Below, piece by piece: positions 5,485 through 6,722 of a DNA stretch of 6,722 bases. The notes under the pieces are model-generated. The model searched no databases, was not told the DNA's origin, and was given only the letters and a program-made list of their open reading frames with translations. A program made the position numbers and the translations under genes. Source of the stretch: CAJXWH01 sp964343365 (GTDB taxonomy: Bacteria; Pseudomonadota; Gammaproteobacteria; Arenicellales; UBA868). Numbering within the stretch: position 1 is the stretch's first letter; each line of letters starts with the position of its first letter. Location of the stretch: NCBI GenBank assembly GCA_964343365.1, contig CAYFJI010000098.1, forward strand, positions 1 through 6,722, given 5' to 3'.

Positions 5485-6722
5485 ATGAAGGCGCTTGAAG
5501 GGGTACGAGTCCTGGATATGACACATGTTCAGTCAGGACCTACATGTACTCAATTGCTGGCATGGTTCGGAGCCGATGTCATTAAAGTTGAGAGACCTGG
5601 CGTAGGAGACGCAACTCGTGGTCAATTAAGAGACATTCCTGATGTCGATAGCCTTTATTTTACAATGCTTAATCATAATAAGCGGAGTATCACATTAAAT
5701 ACAAAAAGTGACAAAGGTAAAGAGATTTTTACGAAATTAATTAGATCATGTGATGTGCTTGCTGAAAACTTTGCGCCCGGTGCCTTAGATCGAATGGGGT
5801 TTAGTTGGGATCATATTAAAGAATTGAATCCACGAATTATCTATGCGTCAGTCAAAGGTTTTGGGCCTGGCCCCTACCAGGACTGTAAAGTATATGAGAA
5901 CGTAGCCCAATGTACTGGTGGAGAGGCCAGCACTACCGGATTTGATGATGGCCCACCTACAATTACTGGAGCCCAAATAGGAGACTCTGGTACGGGCCTC
6001 AACATGGCTCTTGGCATCGTCACAGCTCTTTATCAAAGAGAGCAAACTGGGCTAGGGCAACGAGTGGAATGTGCTATGCAAGATGGTGTTCTAAATTTGT
6101 GCCGAGTTAAATTACGAGATCAACAACGTTTAAGCCACGGCCCTCTGACTGAGTATCCGCAGTATCCTAACGGAGAGTTTGGCGAGGCAACACCTAGAGC
6201 AGGTAACGCGTCTGGAGGAGGCCAGCCTGGATGGGTTGTCAAGTGCAAAGGTTGGGAAAGTGACCCAAATTCATATATTTACATAATAGCACAGGCCGCT
6301 TCTTTTGATCATTTAGCTCGTGCAATTGGACGATCAGATTGGTTGCATGATCCCAAGTGGAATACACCTAAGGCACGATTATCGAAACTTGATAAGATGT
6401 TTGAAGAAATTGAAAAATGGACTGTTACCTTAACCAAATTTGAAATAATGGAAATACTAAATCCTCTAAATGTTCCGTGCGGCCCTGTGCTTTCAATGAA
6501 AGAGCTGGCAGAAGAGCCTTCATTAAGAGCAAGCGGAACCGTAGTTGAAGTTGATCACCCTGAACGTGGAAAATATTTAACGGTAGGTAACCCAATTAAA
6601 TTGTCAGATTCCACAACATCCGTTATAAGATCACCTTTACTTGGTGAGCATACTGATGAAATCCTAAAAGAAATTCTGGGCTTGTCTGAGGCAGAAATTG
6701 TCACAATGCGTAGCGATAACAT
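5485..6722 (+). CDS. frc: Formyl-CoA:oxalate CoA-transferase (family III CoA-transferase), 3' end cut by the window
   Basis: The frame is open for 412 codons to the window edge with no stop. E. coli YfdW is 416 residues, so only a few are missing. The cytoplasmic enzyme moves CoA from formyl-CoA to oxalate, giving oxalyl-CoA for Oxc. The whole chain tracks YfdW/Frc: THVQSGPTCTQLLAWFGADV (13-32), LYFTMLNHNKRSITLNTK (57-74), VYENVAQ (136-142), QDGVLNLCRVKLRDQQRL (200-217), EYPQYPNGEFGEATPRAGN (223-241) and GKYLTVGNPIKLSDS (363-377). The catalytic aspartate is D167 in GAQIGDSGTG (Asp169 of YfdW), and Q16 matches Gln17. The glycine loop reads SGGGQ (243-247) where YfdW has GGGGQ. Q47 is at YfdW position 48, which is Trp in Oxalobacter Frc. 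GGGAG (5473-5477) lies 7 bases before ATG 5485. It sits 87 bases after tctA on the same strand. Confidence 0.93.
   Translation, partial: MKALEGVRVLDMTHVQSGPTCTQLLAWFGADVIKVERPGVGDATRGQLRDIPDVDSLYFTMLNHNKRSITLNTKSDKGKEIFTKLIRSCDVLAENFAPGALDRMGFSWDHIKELNPRIIYASVKGFGPGPYQDCKVYENVAQCTGGEASTTGFDDGPPTITGAQIGDSGTGLNMALGIVTALYQREQTGLGQRVECAMQDGVLNLCRVKLRDQQRLSHGPLTEYPQYPNGEFGEATPRAGNASGGGQPGWVVKCKGWESDPNSYIYIIAQAASFDHLARAIGRSDWLHDPKWNTPKARLSKLDKMFEEIEKWTVTLTKFEIMEILNPLNVPCGPVLSMKELAEEPSLRASGTVVEVDHPERGKYLTVGNPIKLSDSTTSVIRSPLLGEHTDEILKEILGLSEAEIVTMRSDN

Noticed and set aside
1..6722. Attachment-site repeat, CRISPR array, insertion sequence or second tRNA
   Set aside because: I looked for another copy of the tRNA 3' end, for regularly spaced repeats and for transposase or integrase motifs and saw none. 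Reading by eye could miss diverged copies.

Overview
The window is a 6.7 kb, AT-leaning piece of a proteobacterial-type genome. Every convincing gene lies on the + strand. It opens with the last 24 bases of a tRNA gene (T arm, acceptor 3' strand, discriminator G, encoded CCA) that fits tRNA-Ser. The tripartite tricarboxylate transporter (TTT), the encoded CCA and the good Shine-Dalgarno sites point to Alpha-, Beta- or Gammaproteobacteria. A low-GC, possibly marine alphaproteobacterium is my best guess, but nothing here fixes the taxon.

Layout: (1) tRNA-Ser 3' end, 1-24. (2) A 162-base gap holding the best promoter in the window (TTGATA-18-TATAGT) with an inverted repeat over its -10. (3) A fumarylacetoacetate-hydrolase (FAH) family enzyme, 187-969, followed after 11 bases by a zinc-free NAD(P)H:quinone oxidoreductase of the PIG3 type, 981-1991. 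These two look like one transcription unit. (4) A 338-base gap, 1992-2329, with three separate inverted repeats, a weak promoter candidate and a GC-richer, foldable leader ending in a strong AAGGAGG ribosome-binding site. (5) A complete TTT transporter in the order tctC (periplasmic binding protein), tctB (small membrane subunit, TTG start), tctA (large membrane subunit), 2330-5397. (6) From 5485 to the window edge, a nearly complete formyl-CoA:oxalate CoA-transferase (frc / yfdW type). It is open for 412 codons with no stop inside the window, so only its last few residues are missing.

How the genes may work together: TctC would capture a small carboxylate in the periplasm, TctAB would carry it inward using an ion gradient, and Frc would place CoA on oxalate, forming oxalyl-CoA and releasing formate. 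The juxtaposition suggests that this TTT system imports oxalate or a related dicarboxylate. That is inference: no oxalyl-CoA decarboxylase (oxc) lies in the window, although it could lie just downstream. The FAH-family enzyme and the oxidoreductase may belong to a related organic-acid pathway or may simply be neighbours. The most interesting features are the TTT-frc pairing and the repeat-rich regulatory gap upstream of tctC. No integrase, transposase, CRISPR array or reverse-strand gene was found.
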